Source: Bacillota bacterium (lineage in GTDB: Bacteria; Bacillota; Sulfobacillia; JAJYWN01; JAJZPE01). Taken from it: a DNA stretch of 49,976 bases. Each line of letters opens with the position of its first letter. Position 1 is the stretch's first letter. Of the stretch, positions 33,384 through 40,664 are shown one piece after another. The notes beneath the pieces are model-generated. The model was not told the origin of the DNA. It saw only the letters and a list, made by a program, of their open reading frames with translations, and made no database searches. The position numbers were made by a program, and so were the translations under genes. The DNA lies in NCBI GenBank assembly GCA_036504675.1, contig DASXUT010000190.1:1-49976 (forward strand), written 5' to 3'.

Positions 33384-34386
33384 GCCAGCCTACTTGGGAG
33401 TCGACGTCGGTTCGGTGAGCACGAACCTGGTCCTCCTGGACGAGGACGAGAAGGTCCTCGAGGCCCTTTACCTGAAGACCGGAGGGCAGCCGGTGAAGGC
33501 CGTCCAGGAAGGTCTGGCCCGGTTGAGTGAGGAGGCCGCCGGGGAGGTCCGAGTGGTCGGCGTCGGGGCGACCGGCAGTGGGCGCCAACTGACGGGGGTG
33601 GTGGTCGGGGCGGACATCGTCAAGAACGAGATCACCGCCCATGCCGTGGCCGCCCTGCAGCGTTTCCCGGGCGTGCGGACGATCCTCGAGATCGGCGGGC
33701 AGGATTCCAAGATCATCATCATCCGCCAGGGGGTGGTGGTCGACTTCGCCATGAACACCGTCTGCGCCGCCGGGACCGGCTCCTTCCTCGACCGGCAGGC
33801 GGCCAGGCTCGGGGTGGCCATCGAGGACTTCGGCGCCCTGGCCCTCCAGTCCGAGCACCCGGTGCGGATCGCCGGGCGCTGCGCCGTCTTCGCCGAGTCG
33901 GACATGGTCCACAAGCAGCAGATGGGCCACACCACCGAGGACATCACCCGCGGACTGTGCCAGGCTCTGGTTCGCAACTTCCTGAACAACGTGGCCAAGG
34001 GCAAGGAGATCCAGCCGCCGGTGGCCTTCCAGGGCGGGGTGGCGGCCAACGTCGGCATGCGTCAAGCTTTCGAGGAAGCGCTGGCGATGGAGGTGAACGT
34101 GCCGACGTACTTCGGGGTCATGGGGGCCATCGGAGCGGCCCTCCTGGCCAAGGAGGAGATGGCCAGGCGACCTCGACAGACGTGCTTCCGTGGCTTCGAG
34201 ATGAGCCGGACGGACTTCCGCACCACCAGCTTCGAATGCGACGGCTGTCCAAACCACTGCGAAGTCATCGAGATCTACTTGAACGCCATCCTGGCCGCGC
34301 GTTGGGGCGGTCGATGCGACCGCTGGGATCAGCTCGAGCGAAGCCACTTGGTCGCCGGTGGAAAACAGCTATTGACGTCACTCTGA
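33373..34386 (+). CDS. BadF/HgdC-type ATPase activase (ATT start)
   Basis: A 337-residue ASKHA-fold activase that couples ATP hydrolysis to low-potential electron injection. ATPase motifs YLGVDVGSVSTNLVLLDED and GVGATGSGRQL; the family cluster-ligand region NTVCAAGTGSFLDRQA and GRCAVFAESDMVHKQQ; then FQGGVAANVGMRQAF. An extra C-terminal cysteine group CDGCPNHCEV is present. No ATG/GTG/TTG lies between the ribosome-binding site and the fold. GGAGGTGG (33359-33366) is six bases from ATT 33373, giving MRGKPAYLGVDVGS. TTG 33397 lacks a ribosome-binding site and trims the strand. Overlaps the upstream gene by 11 bases. Confidence 0.88.
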   Translation: MRGKPAYLGVDVGSVSTNLVLLDEDEKVLEALYLKTGGQPVKAVQEGLARLSEEAAGEVRVVGVGATGSGRQLTGVVVGADIVKNEITAHAVAALQRFPGVRTILEIGGQDSKIIIIRQGVVVDFAMNTVCAAGTGSFLDRQAARLGVAIEDFGALALQSEHPVRIAGRCAVFAESDMVHKQQMGHTTEDITRGLCQALVRNFLNNVAKGKEIQPPVAFQGGVAANVGMRQAFEEALAMEVNVPTYFGVMGAIGAALLAKEEMARRPRQTCFRGFEMSRTDFRTTSFECDGCPNHCEVIEIYLNAILAARWGGRCDRWDQLERSHLVAGGKQLLTSL

Positions 34387-34400
34387 GCAGGCGTTATCAT
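34372..34400 (+). promoter_or_regulatory. Sigma-A-type promoter of lysA
   Basis: TTGACG (34372-34377) and TATCAT (34395-34400), spacing exactly 17, lie at the very end of the activase gene. The predicted transcript start is near 34407. This separates lysA from the sporulation operon. Confidence 0.75.
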
Positions 34401-34406
34401 TGACGC

Positions 34407-34510
34407 AAGGCTGAGTGGGACAAGTCGGATTGCTTCGGCGCGGTCGCGACCCTTGCGACGACGGCTCAGCGAATGACTTGACCGGTCGGTTTCGGCCGGT
34501 TTTTCATTTT
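34407..34510 (+). ncRNA. Structured leader with terminator upstream of lysA (attenuator or riboswitch candidate)
   Basis: About 100 bases between the promoter and lysA. GCTGAG (34410-34415) pairs with CTCAGC (34465-34470) around an inner hairpin region (GGTCGCGACC, 34442-34451). CAAGTC (34421-34426) can also pair with GACTTG (34475-34480). This is followed by the terminator ACCGGTCG-GTTT-CGGCCGGT at 34481-34500 and TTTTCATTTT. The layout suits transcription attenuation. It does not show the length or conserved bases of the lysine riboswitch or a T-box. Confidence 0.5.
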
Positions 34511-34537
34511 ACCGAACAAACAGGCGGGGGGAGAACG

Positions 34538-36013
34538 TTGAGGAAGACCGAGGTTCTGGCCAAGAAGCGGATCGGTACGTCCCCCGAGGACGACCGGCCG
34601 CCCAGTCGACGGAACGGACCCGCTGACGTCTTTCTGCTGCCCGGCCAGACGGTCGGGGAGAACGGGCACCTTCATCTCGGCGGTTGTGACGCGGTCGAAC
34701 TGGCCCGCAAGTACGGGACCCCGCTGTATGTCATGGATGAGGCCGTCATCAGGGAGCGCTGCCGCGAGTATACCTCCGCCTGCCGACGCCACTATCCCGA
34801 GGATCCGGGTATCCTTCCGGCCTATGCCAGCAAAGCCTTCTTGAACATGACCATGGCCCGGATCGCCGCCCAGGAAGGCCTCGGGCTTGACGTCGTTTCC
34901 GGGGGCGAGCTGCACACGGCCGTCGAGGCCGGTTTTCCGACCGATCGGATCGTCTTCCACGGCAACAACAAGACCCCGGCCGAGCTGAAGCTCGGGATCG
35001 AGGTCCAAGTGGGCCGCTTCATCGTCGACAACCTTGAGGAACTCGAGCTCCTCGAAAGCCTGGCGGCCGGGAGCCGGGGCGCGGTTAAGCCCAAGGTGCT
35101 CCTGCGGGTGACCCCCGGGGTCCAGGCCCACACCCACGATTATGTCAACACCGGCATCGAGGACTCCAAGTTCGGGTTCACCCTCCGCGGCGAGCAGGCC
35201 CTCCGGGCGGCCGCCCGGGCCGCGTCCTCGGCGAACCTGGTCCTGACCGGATTCGCCGCCCACATCGGCTCGCAGATCCTCGAGACTGAGCCGATGGGCA
35301 TGGTCGGACGGGTGATGGTCGAATTCGCCGCCGAGGTTCGGCGGAGGATCGGCTTTGTCGCCAGCGAACTCGACCTGGGAGGTGGCCTCGGGGTTCGTTA
35401 TGTGCCAACCGACGACCCACCGTCGATGGACGACTTCATCGGGATGGCCGCCACCACTGTCCGACAGGAGGCCGAACGACTCGGCCTGCCGTTGCCCGGA
35501 CTGATCTTCGAGGTCGGACGGGCGATGGTCGCCGAGGCCGGCACGACCCTCTACACCGTCGGCGGCGTCAAGCACATCCCCGGTATCCGCACCTACGCCT
35601 CGGTCGACGGGGGCATGACCGACAACCCGAGATTGGCTCTGTATGGGTCGAAGTACATGGCCGTCCTGGCCGACCGGGCGGATCGAGCTCACCATCGGAC
35701 CTACGCCATCGCCGGCCGCAACTGCGAATCCGGGGACATGCTCATCTGGCGGGCCAAGCTGCCGACCCTCAAGGCCGGCGACACGTTGGCCGTCCTGTGC
35801 ACCGGCGCCTACAACTACTCGATGGCCAGCAACTATAACCGGGTCCCCATCCTGCCGGTCGTGCTGGTCCACGACGGCCAGGCCGACCTCATCGTCAAGG
35901 GGCAGACCTGGGCCGATATGACCGCCAACGACCTCCTTCCGGCGCGCTTTGCCGAGCGCAACCTGCGGTTCGCCTCGGCGGGGGCGGCCGGACGTCGGGC
36001 TGGGGCCGATTGA
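34538..36013 (+). CDS. lysA: Diaminopimelate decarboxylase
   Basis: A 491-residue PLP enzyme converting meso-diaminopimelate to L-lysine. PLP lysine in LPAYASKAFLNM, His in GFAAHIGSQI, glycine loop ELDLGGGLGVRY, substrate cysteine in GRNCESGDML, and GAYNYSMASNYNR near the end. The N-terminus carries about 40 residues more than usual (KKRIGTSPEDDRPPSRRNGP), probably disordered. TTG 34538 has GGGGGGAG five bases upstream. Its place after spoVA repeats the Bacillus spoVAF-lysA order; it is separately promoted. Confidence 0.94.
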   Translation: MRKTEVLAKKRIGTSPEDDRPPSRRNGPADVFLLPGQTVGENGHLHLGGCDAVELARKYGTPLYVMDEAVIRERCREYTSACRRHYPEDPGILPAYASKAFLNMTMARIAAQEGLGLDVVSGGELHTAVEAGFPTDRIVFHGNNKTPAELKLGIEVQVGRFIVDNLEELELLESLAAGSRGAVKPKVLLRVTPGVQAHTHDYVNTGIEDSKFGFTLRGEQALRAAARAASSANLVLTGFAAHIGSQILETEPMGMVGRVMVEFAAEVRRRIGFVASELDLGGGLGVRYVPTDDPPSMDDFIGMAATTVRQEAERLGLPLPGLIFEVGRAMVAEAGTTLYTVGGVKHIPGIRTYASVDGGMTDNPRLALYGSKYMAVLADRADRAHHRTYAIAGRNCESGDMLIWRAKLPTLKAGDTLAVLCTGAYNYSMASNYNRVPILPVVLVHDGQADLIVKGQTWADMTANDLLPARFAERNLRFASAGAAGRRAGAD

Positions 36014-36141
36014 GCAGGGAGTTTGTCGACTACTACGCGGCTCTTGCGACGCGCTTTCTTCAGTCTGGAGGTGTCGTCCCGGCGGTTCGCGTTTTGACTT
36101 TGCGTCGGCAATCGGGTAAAATGAGCTACAGCGGTTGTGTT

Positions 36142-36213
36142 GGGCGGTTGGCTCAGTGGTAGAGCGCTTGACTCACATTCAAGAGGTCGCTGGTTCGATC
36201 CCAGTACCGCCCA
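36142..36213 (+). tRNA. tRNA-Val (anticodon CAC)
   Basis: A 72-base cloverleaf. The acceptor stem GGGCGGT pairs with ACCGCCC, the D-arm is GCTCAGTGGTAGAGC, the anticodon stem CTTGA/TCAAG holds loop CTCACAT with anticodon CAC, and the T-arm is CTGGTTCGATCCCAG. The CCA end is not encoded (A then CAAG). Single gene, followed by a terminator. Confidence 0.95.
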
Positions 36214-36221
36214 CAAGCAGA

Positions 36222-36265
36222 GAAGCCGCGCTACGGAGGGGTTTCCGGGCGCGGCTTCTTCGTTC
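36222..36265 (+). terminator. Terminator after tRNA-Val
   Basis: GAAGCCGCGC (36222-36231) pairs perfectly with GCGCGGCTTC (36249-36258), followed by TTCGTTCC. The rest of the interval up to 36384 shows no supported gene. Confidence 0.75.
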
Positions 36266-36383
36266 CTCGGGCCATGTGGGAAGGGGTCGGACACGAAATT
36301 GCACACGCTTTATCCCTTCGGCTTGCCGACCCGCGACAGCACTATGTCTTCGACCCTTGCCGCCGCGTCCGTCTGCATCGACT

Positions 36384-36497
36384 TCAGCGCCTTTGGTCAA
36401 AGACAGGATGTCCTCGAGAACCACATCCATCACGGCAACGGCGTACCAAAAAAGCGAAGGCCGCGATAAGGACGAGCAGCAAGATGAGTGCTGTCAA
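36384..36497 (-). CDS. Possible 37-residue membrane peptide downstream of creatininase gene
   Basis: On the minus strand 38 bases after the creatininase stop, a TTG (36497) with AAAGGGG eight bases upstream opens MTALILLLVLIAAFAFLVRR plus a short Cys/Arg-rich tail. One membrane helix is clear. Too short for certainty; it may be a real small membrane protein or the remains of a longer frameshifted gene, since the next frame stays open for a further hydrophilic stretch. Confidence 0.25.
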   Translation of the reverse strand: MTALILLLVLIAAFAFLVRRCRDGCGSRGHPVFDQRR

Positions 36498-36534
36498 TCT
36501 GGCGACCCCTTTCTGCTCTTAACGCTTTACCATC

Positions 36535-37299
36535 CTACCGCTCCATGAAATCCCTGAGGTATTCCGCGATCCGGTCCAAACCGGTCTCAACCAGCGCCTT
36601 CCCCATTTCCGGGGCGGCCTTGGTCGCGTCGCCAAGGGCCCCGTTTTCCGTGCCCTCGTCGAAGAAGCGCGCCTCCGCCACCCACGGCCACTTGTCTATC
36701 CGCTCCTGCACCGCCCCGACGATCTTGCCCGGCGTCAGGGCGTCTTTCCTTATCGCCCGCGGGTAGAGGTGCAGCATCACGGACATCTCCCCCTCGCAGG
36801 AGTGCCCGTTGACGGGGGACTTGACGTGCTGGTCGTAGACGTCGGAGACCGCGTCGTACGGGACGGTCGCCCAGGCCGCCAGGCACCCCAGCTCGTGCCT
36901 GACCCGGTTGTTGATGATGGTGAGAGCGGCCGTGTTGCCGCCATGTCCGTTGGCGAAGAAGAACCGCCGAATGCCGTGGGCTTGGAGCGACCGGACCATG
37001 TCCATCAGCACGGCGACGAGGGTCTCCGGCTGGAGCGTGATCGTCCCCGGGAACCGCATGTGGTGGCTGGACACGCCGATGGGGATCGCCGGGGTCACCA
37101 GGGCGTGAGGGAAGAGCCTCTCCCCGAGCAGCTTGGAGAACTCCCTCGACCCGGCCGTGTCCATCTCGAAGGTGGCGTGCGGCCCGTGCTGCTCGGTCGA
37201 GTCGACCGGGATGATGGCCAGCTTTACCTGGGGCAACGCCTCCTTAACCTCAGGCCAGGTCAGGTCGTGCAGGTATAGGCACTTTCCGACTTCGGACAT
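36535..37299 (-). CDS. Creatininase-family amidohydrolase
   Basis: A 254-residue metal-dependent hydrolase of the creatininase family, whose members open cyclic amides (creatinine, formamido-pyrimidines and others). Metal ligands are visible in VDSTEQHGPHATFEMDT (Glu, His, Asp), FFANGHGGNTA (His) and GHSCEGEMS (Glu). Length is normal. The start is ATG 37299, with AGGAG eight bases upstream; GTG 37308 overlaps the ribosome-binding site. The substrate cannot be assigned; no cofactor or purine genes adjoin it. Confidence 0.88.
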   Translation of the reverse strand: MSEVGKCLYLHDLTWPEVKEALPQVKLAIIPVDSTEQHGPHATFEMDTAGSREFSKLLGERLFPHALVTPAIPIGVSSHHMRFPGTITLQPETLVAVLMDMVRSLQAHGIRRFFFANGHGGNTAALTIINNRVRHELGCLAAWATVPYDAVSDVYDQHVKSPVNGHSCEGEMSVMLHLYPRAIRKDALTPGKIVGAVQERIDKWPWVAEARFFDEGTENGALGDATKAAPEMGKALVETGLDRIAEYLRDFMER

Positions 37300-37434
37300 C
37301 AGAGCCACTCCTCAATTTACCGATTGGCCACCACGAGGGCCCCATTTCCAGGTGACGACCGGGATTTCCTGCCCCTGGAACCAGCACGGAGGGGTGAGCG
37401 TCTAAGACTCTAGACACTCCCTCAGGAGGTTTGG

Positions 37435-38511
37435 ATGAGACGGTTCGCCCTACTCGTCGCCGCGTTCCTGGCTGTCTCCTTAGCCCTAGCAGGCTGCGGT
37501 TCTCGCCTTCCCCTTCAAGAGAACGCCGACCGGGTCCTCCTGGTGGATGAGACCTACGGCTGGCTCCTGACCGGTGAGACCGCCCAGGATTTCCTCCGGT
37601 TGCTCCGTTCGGCCGAGGCCGGGCGGGTGAAAGACCCGCCGCTCCTTACCAACTATTCAGTGCGCCTGGTCATCGCCGACGGGTTCGGCGGCCCAGGCCA
37701 GGTCATCCTGTACGACGCGGCCCACAAACTCATCTCGTACAAGGGACTGACCTACCGACTGTCTCAGGAGTTGCCTCGCCCTCAGCCGCAGGACGGCGTT
37801 CATTTCTTCGCGGTGGGGAGCTACGGTTTGAACGCGTTGGCCAACGCATGGGTCGCGGTGAAGGCCAAGGACAAAGGGGCGGTTATCGGCCTCGACGGCC
37901 TCTACGCCGGCGCCAAGGTCCTGCTCGTGAGCATGGGGGAACAGACCACCGCCGGCTATACGGTGGACCTCATGAACGCCCATTACGATCAGGGCACCTG
38001 GCGGTTACTGCTCGAATACCGCAGGCTGCCGGAAGACGCCGCCACTGATGGCGTCAGGCCCATCCCGACCTTCGTCGCCACCTTCGACGGGACGGAGAAG
38101 GTTGAGGTCTACGAGGTGGGGGAGGCCGGCGGCCAACCCAAGCTCGTCGGCATGCCAATCGAGGAGGAGAAGGTTCAGCCCCCGAAACCTCCTAACGTCG
38201 TGGAGCTCACAGGTATCTGCCGAAACCTCATCGACGAGTACCTGCGAGACCTCAAGTCCGCCGCAGTGGATGAGAGCCGCCGCCTGATAGACTACCGCAT
38301 CGACACGGTCAAGTTCGAGTATGAATGGCCGGCCACCGGGCGGCTGACCTTCTACGTCGAGTTCTCCGTCCTGCCGGCCAACAAGAGCGGCTGGATGGCC
38401 GGGAACGGCCAGGAAGGACCCGACGGTTGGATCCTGAAAAAGACCTTCTTTGTAGACATGGAGGGCGCCGGCACCGACTATCACATCACGGGCATGGGCA
38501 CGAGCCCATGA
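37435..38511 (+). CDS. Secreted lipoprotein with PrcB-like C-terminal domain
   Basis: A 358-residue exported lipoprotein. Signal peptide with lipobox LALAGC at about residues 16-21. The N-terminal 110 residues (ADRVLLVD, DFLRLLRSAEAGR, QVILYDAAHKLISY) are paralogous to the lipoprotein on the opposite strand at 38882-39910. A central segment TAGYTVDLMNAHYDQGTWRL resembles PrcB_C domains, which occur in secreted protease-complex proteins. The C-terminal half is unassigned. ATG 37435 with AGGAGG five bases upstream. Divergent from the creatininase gene. Confidence 0.7.
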   Translation: MRRFALLVAAFLAVSLALAGCGSRLPLQENADRVLLVDETYGWLLTGETAQDFLRLLRSAEAGRVKDPPLLTNYSVRLVIADGFGGPGQVILYDAAHKLISYKGLTYRLSQELPRPQPQDGVHFFAVGSYGLNALANAWVAVKAKDKGAVIGLDGLYAGAKVLLVSMGEQTTAGYTVDLMNAHYDQGTWRLLLEYRRLPEDAATDGVRPIPTFVATFDGTEKVEVYEVGEAGGQPKLVGMPIEEEKVQPPKPPNVVELTGICRNLIDEYLRDLKSAAVDESRRLIDYRIDTVKFEYEWPATGRLTFYVEFSVLPANKSGWMAGNGQEGPDGWILKKTFFVDMEGAGTDYHITGMGTSP

Positions 38512-38539
38512 CGGAGCGCCCCTCATGCAACACAGCAAT

Positions 38540-38573
38540 GGCCCGGCAGAACTTGCTGCCGGGCCGTTGTCTT
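38540..38573 (+). terminator. Terminator after first lipoprotein gene
   Basis: GGCCCGGCAG (38540-38549) pairs with CTGCCGGGCC (38556-38565), followed by GTTGTCTT. Confidence 0.75.
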
Positions 38574-38609
38574 CCTGTCACGCTAGCCTTGACCGATGGT
38601 GGGATTCGC

Positions 38610-38885
38610 CTACGTGTACTTCTTTAGGACCTCATCAGGCAGATAGATGACGTACTTGCACAGCATGTCGCCGCTCAGGACCGACTGCGTGACCTCGCCG
38701 TCAAGCTCCCGGCCCCTTTGGATCAGATTGCGGAGGCGCATCGCCATCTTGAAGGAGGACACACGAAGAGCAAGATCGTCGTGGAAATCCTGAGGGGTAA
38801 TCGCGAGTCGCCAACGCCAGACCTTTGAAGCCATGGCCGAGAGCCATGGCTTCTTTGCGCTTCCGTATGGCTGTTCCACGGTCAA
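38610..38885 (-). CDS. Doubtful 91-residue frame downstream of second lipoprotein
   Basis: TTG 38885 overlaps the lipoprotein stop (TTGA), which favours coupling, but residues 10-22 are encoded by a perfect hairpin (38827-38853), as is typical of a frame running through a non-coding structure. The C-terminal part (MRLRNLIQRGRELDGEVTQS) has coding-like composition and could start at an internal ATG. No family recognised; a Spo0E-like assignment was considered and not supported. Confidence 0.25.
   Translation of the reverse strand: MTVEQPYGSAKKPWLSAMASKVWRWRLAITPQDFHDDLALRVSSFKMAMRLRNLIQRGRELDGEVTQSVLSGDMLCKYVIYLPDEVLKKYT
38827..38856 (+). terminator. Perfect hairpin near the end of second lipoprotein gene
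   Basis: GAAGCCATGGC (38827-38837) and GCCATGGCTTC (38843-38853) are exact complements, with TTT on the plus side and AAA on the minus side. Could stop transcription in the plus direction, or be a bidirectional or weak terminator. Confidence 0.45.
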
Positions 38886-39910
38886 TCCGAAAGCGAAAAG
38901 GCCCCCAAAGGCTTATCCTCGTAAGTAGAGCGAAGCGTCTTGCCGTCTATGGTCATCTCCCATTGCACTAACACGATGCGGCTCGCGTGTTTGGCTGGGA
39001 TCATGGCCCTAGCGATGCCACCTTCCACTACGGCGTCGACAGTGAACGTTCCTGTCGCGCCTTCGCGGAGGGGCGTGTAAATGAACCGGACGTTCGTTGC
39101 CCCCTCTGGTATGGAGACTTGAAACGGGAGTGGGGCCGAGAAAGGCTCGCTGGGATAATCCAGCTGCCAGGTCGTAAGGAGAAGCCCTTCGGATAGGTCG
39201 GGGAGTGGTTCCAACCCACCTTTCCCAGGATCGCTCAGTTCAAGGATCTCGACATCGGCCTTCTTCGGAAATACCATGGCCAGTTTGCCTGTGTCTCTTT
39301 GCCAAAAGAAGCGCCAGGAAACGTCGGGAAGCCCTTTGAGGCCGGCGAGGTTCCAGGACTTCGCGACAGAGACTTTCCACTTATCGCCGTCCACGCTTAG
39401 CCCAACAAGGTGATAGCTAAAGGGTGCGGATCTCCCCGGGTTCAGCACCAGGACCTTGGCGTCCCTTCCCCAGAGCAGTTCCTGACTCGGCTGATCGCTA
39501 TAGTAGAGGGCTGTCGCCGTATTGCCGGCATCCCCGGAGATGCGATTGAGATTAGTCTCGACCGTGGTTCCACCCTTGACTGGTGAGCGCAGCTCATAGA
39601 CCCGTTTGTTGTCGGACAGGAGGTTCTGCGCCGGGTCATAAACGAAGGTGGCCTTCGGAATCAGACTGTCACCCACAAACAAGCTGATGGTCCCAAGGAG
39701 CGGCTGGTCTGGTACTGTCTTCTTTATAGAGCTGGCTCTGCGCAGCAAGGAAATGACGTCGGCCGCCTCTTGGCCGCCCATGACCGTGACCCTATCGGCC
39801 AAGACCACCATGACCCTGTCGACTTTCCCAGGGATTTCAGGCCCAGCCGAGCAGCTCATCAAGAAGGCTGTCAGGACACTGACGATCGCAATGAGGATTC
39901 CACGTCTCAT
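38882..39910 (-). CDS. Secreted lipoprotein, paralogue of 37435-38511
   Basis: A 342-residue lipoprotein with signal peptide and lipobox LMSC near residue 20. The N-terminal region (VDRVMVVLADR, DVISLLRRASS, ATFVYDPAQNLLSDNK) follows the same pattern as the lipoprotein transcribed toward it, including charged DRV, LLR-x-A and YDxAxxLxS positions. A later segment (APFSYHLVGLSVDGDKWKV) resembles the PrcB-like part. Function unknown. ATG 39910. Codon use is less GC-biased than in the housekeeping genes, fitting the accessory zone. Confidence 0.7.
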   Translation of the reverse strand: MRRGILIAIVSVLTAFLMSCSAGPEIPGKVDRVMVVLADRVTVMGGQEAADVISLLRRASSIKKTVPDQPLLGTISLFVGDSLIPKATFVYDPAQNLLSDNKRVYELRSPVKGGTTVETNLNRISGDAGNTATALYYSDQPSQELLWGRDAKVLVLNPGRSAPFSYHLVGLSVDGDKWKVSVAKSWNLAGLKGLPDVSWRFFWQRDTGKLAMVFPKKADVEILELSDPGKGGLEPLPDLSEGLLLTTWQLDYPSEPFSAPLPFQVSIPEGATNVRFIYTPLREGATGTFTVDAVVEGGIARAMIPAKHASRIVLVQWEMTIDGKTLRSTYEDKPLGAFSLSD

Positions 39911-40021
39911 TCGTCTTCCTCCATCGGTCAGCTTCGTCGAGGGTGGTCAGACGCACCTTCACCTGAACTAGACGAGGAACAAAGGAAACGGGTTCCATCA
40001 TCATCTGTGTCCCGTGCACCC

Positions 40022-40295
40022 TCAATGTCTCCTCGGGGTCAGTTTGGATGTCGTCTTACAGTCGTGAAAGAACTCGATCAGCCCGTGGTCCAGCGTGGTA
40101 TACTCATTCAGCACCTCGGAGTAGAAAGACGTCCCGAGAACGCGGTGGGAATTCGCGTAGCCTTTGAACGGGGATCCGTTGGTCGCTCCCGCTTCGACGA
40201 GGGCCCCTTGGGCGTCCACGGGAGCATAGTGGGGGTAGAAGTCGGCGATCTGGTGGGCGAGCCACCCACAGGCGACCGCCAGCTCCCTCGGCGAG
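40022..40295 (-). pseudogene. Fragment of a zinc-dependent phospholipase C-like protein cut by an IS
   Basis: About 90 C-terminal codons remain on the minus strand, running out of the IS left end. Residues AVACGWLAHQIADFYPHYAP resemble the zinc-site helix of PF00882-type phospholipase C domains (GWLxHxxAD...H). The stop is at 40022. No N-terminal half is found on the other side of the element, so the gene is lost, not just interrupted. Confidence 0.5.
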
Positions 40296-40364
40296 TGGAC
40301 TTGACCCGCTTTCGTGGACAACCCTACACTTGGGGTGTAGAGAAGTCCAGAAAGGGTGGGGTCC

Positions 40365-40664
40365 ATGCCAAGAAGCCATCCCCCGTATCCCGCTGAGTTC
40401 CGGGCCCAAGCTGTTGAACTGGTACGGACGAGCGGCAAGTCGATCCTGGAGGTCGCGAGAGAACTGGGGATCTCGGGCGAGGGGCTGCGTCGATGGGTGC
40501 GCCAGGCCGAAGCCGATGCCGGTCGTGGCCGGCCGGGCGACCTGACCACCGACGAGAAGGCCGAGCTGCACCGCCTGCGTCGGGAGATCAAGGTGCTGCG
40601 CGAAGAGCGCGAGATCCTAAAAAAAGCCGCGGCCTTCTTCGTGGGGGAGAGCGAGACCCGGTGA
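40365..40664 (+). CDS. IS3-family transposase OrfA
   Basis: A 99-residue DNA-binding protein: HTH (SILEVARELGISGEGLRRWV) followed by a leucine-zipper-like helix (ELHRLRREIKVLREEREILK). Near the end, seven A (40619-40625) in frame CTA AAA AAA form the usual -1 slippery site producing the OrfAB fusion. ATG 40365 is chosen; GTG 40356 is possible. GTGA overlap with orfB. Confidence 0.92.
   Translation: MPRSHPPYPAEFRAQAVELVRTSGKSILEVARELGISGEGLRRWVRQAEADAGRGRPGDLTTDEKAELHRLRREIKVLREEREILKKAAAFFVGESETR

Noticed and set aside
34407-34510. Lysine riboswitch or T-box upstream of lysA
   Set aside because: Too short for an L-box and lacking its conserved bases; no T-box GGGTGG-type sequence. Kept only as an unclassified leader.
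36135-36433. Minus-strand frames ending GGTGIEPATS or containing LGSNQRPLECESSALPLS
   Set aside because: These are the well-known false translations across a tRNA gene (here tRNA-Val), not proteins.
38610-38885. Spo0E-like phosphatase assignment for the 91-residue minus-strand frame
   Set aside because: The order of the LR-x-L and SQELD-type elements does not fit, and part of the frame is a hairpin.
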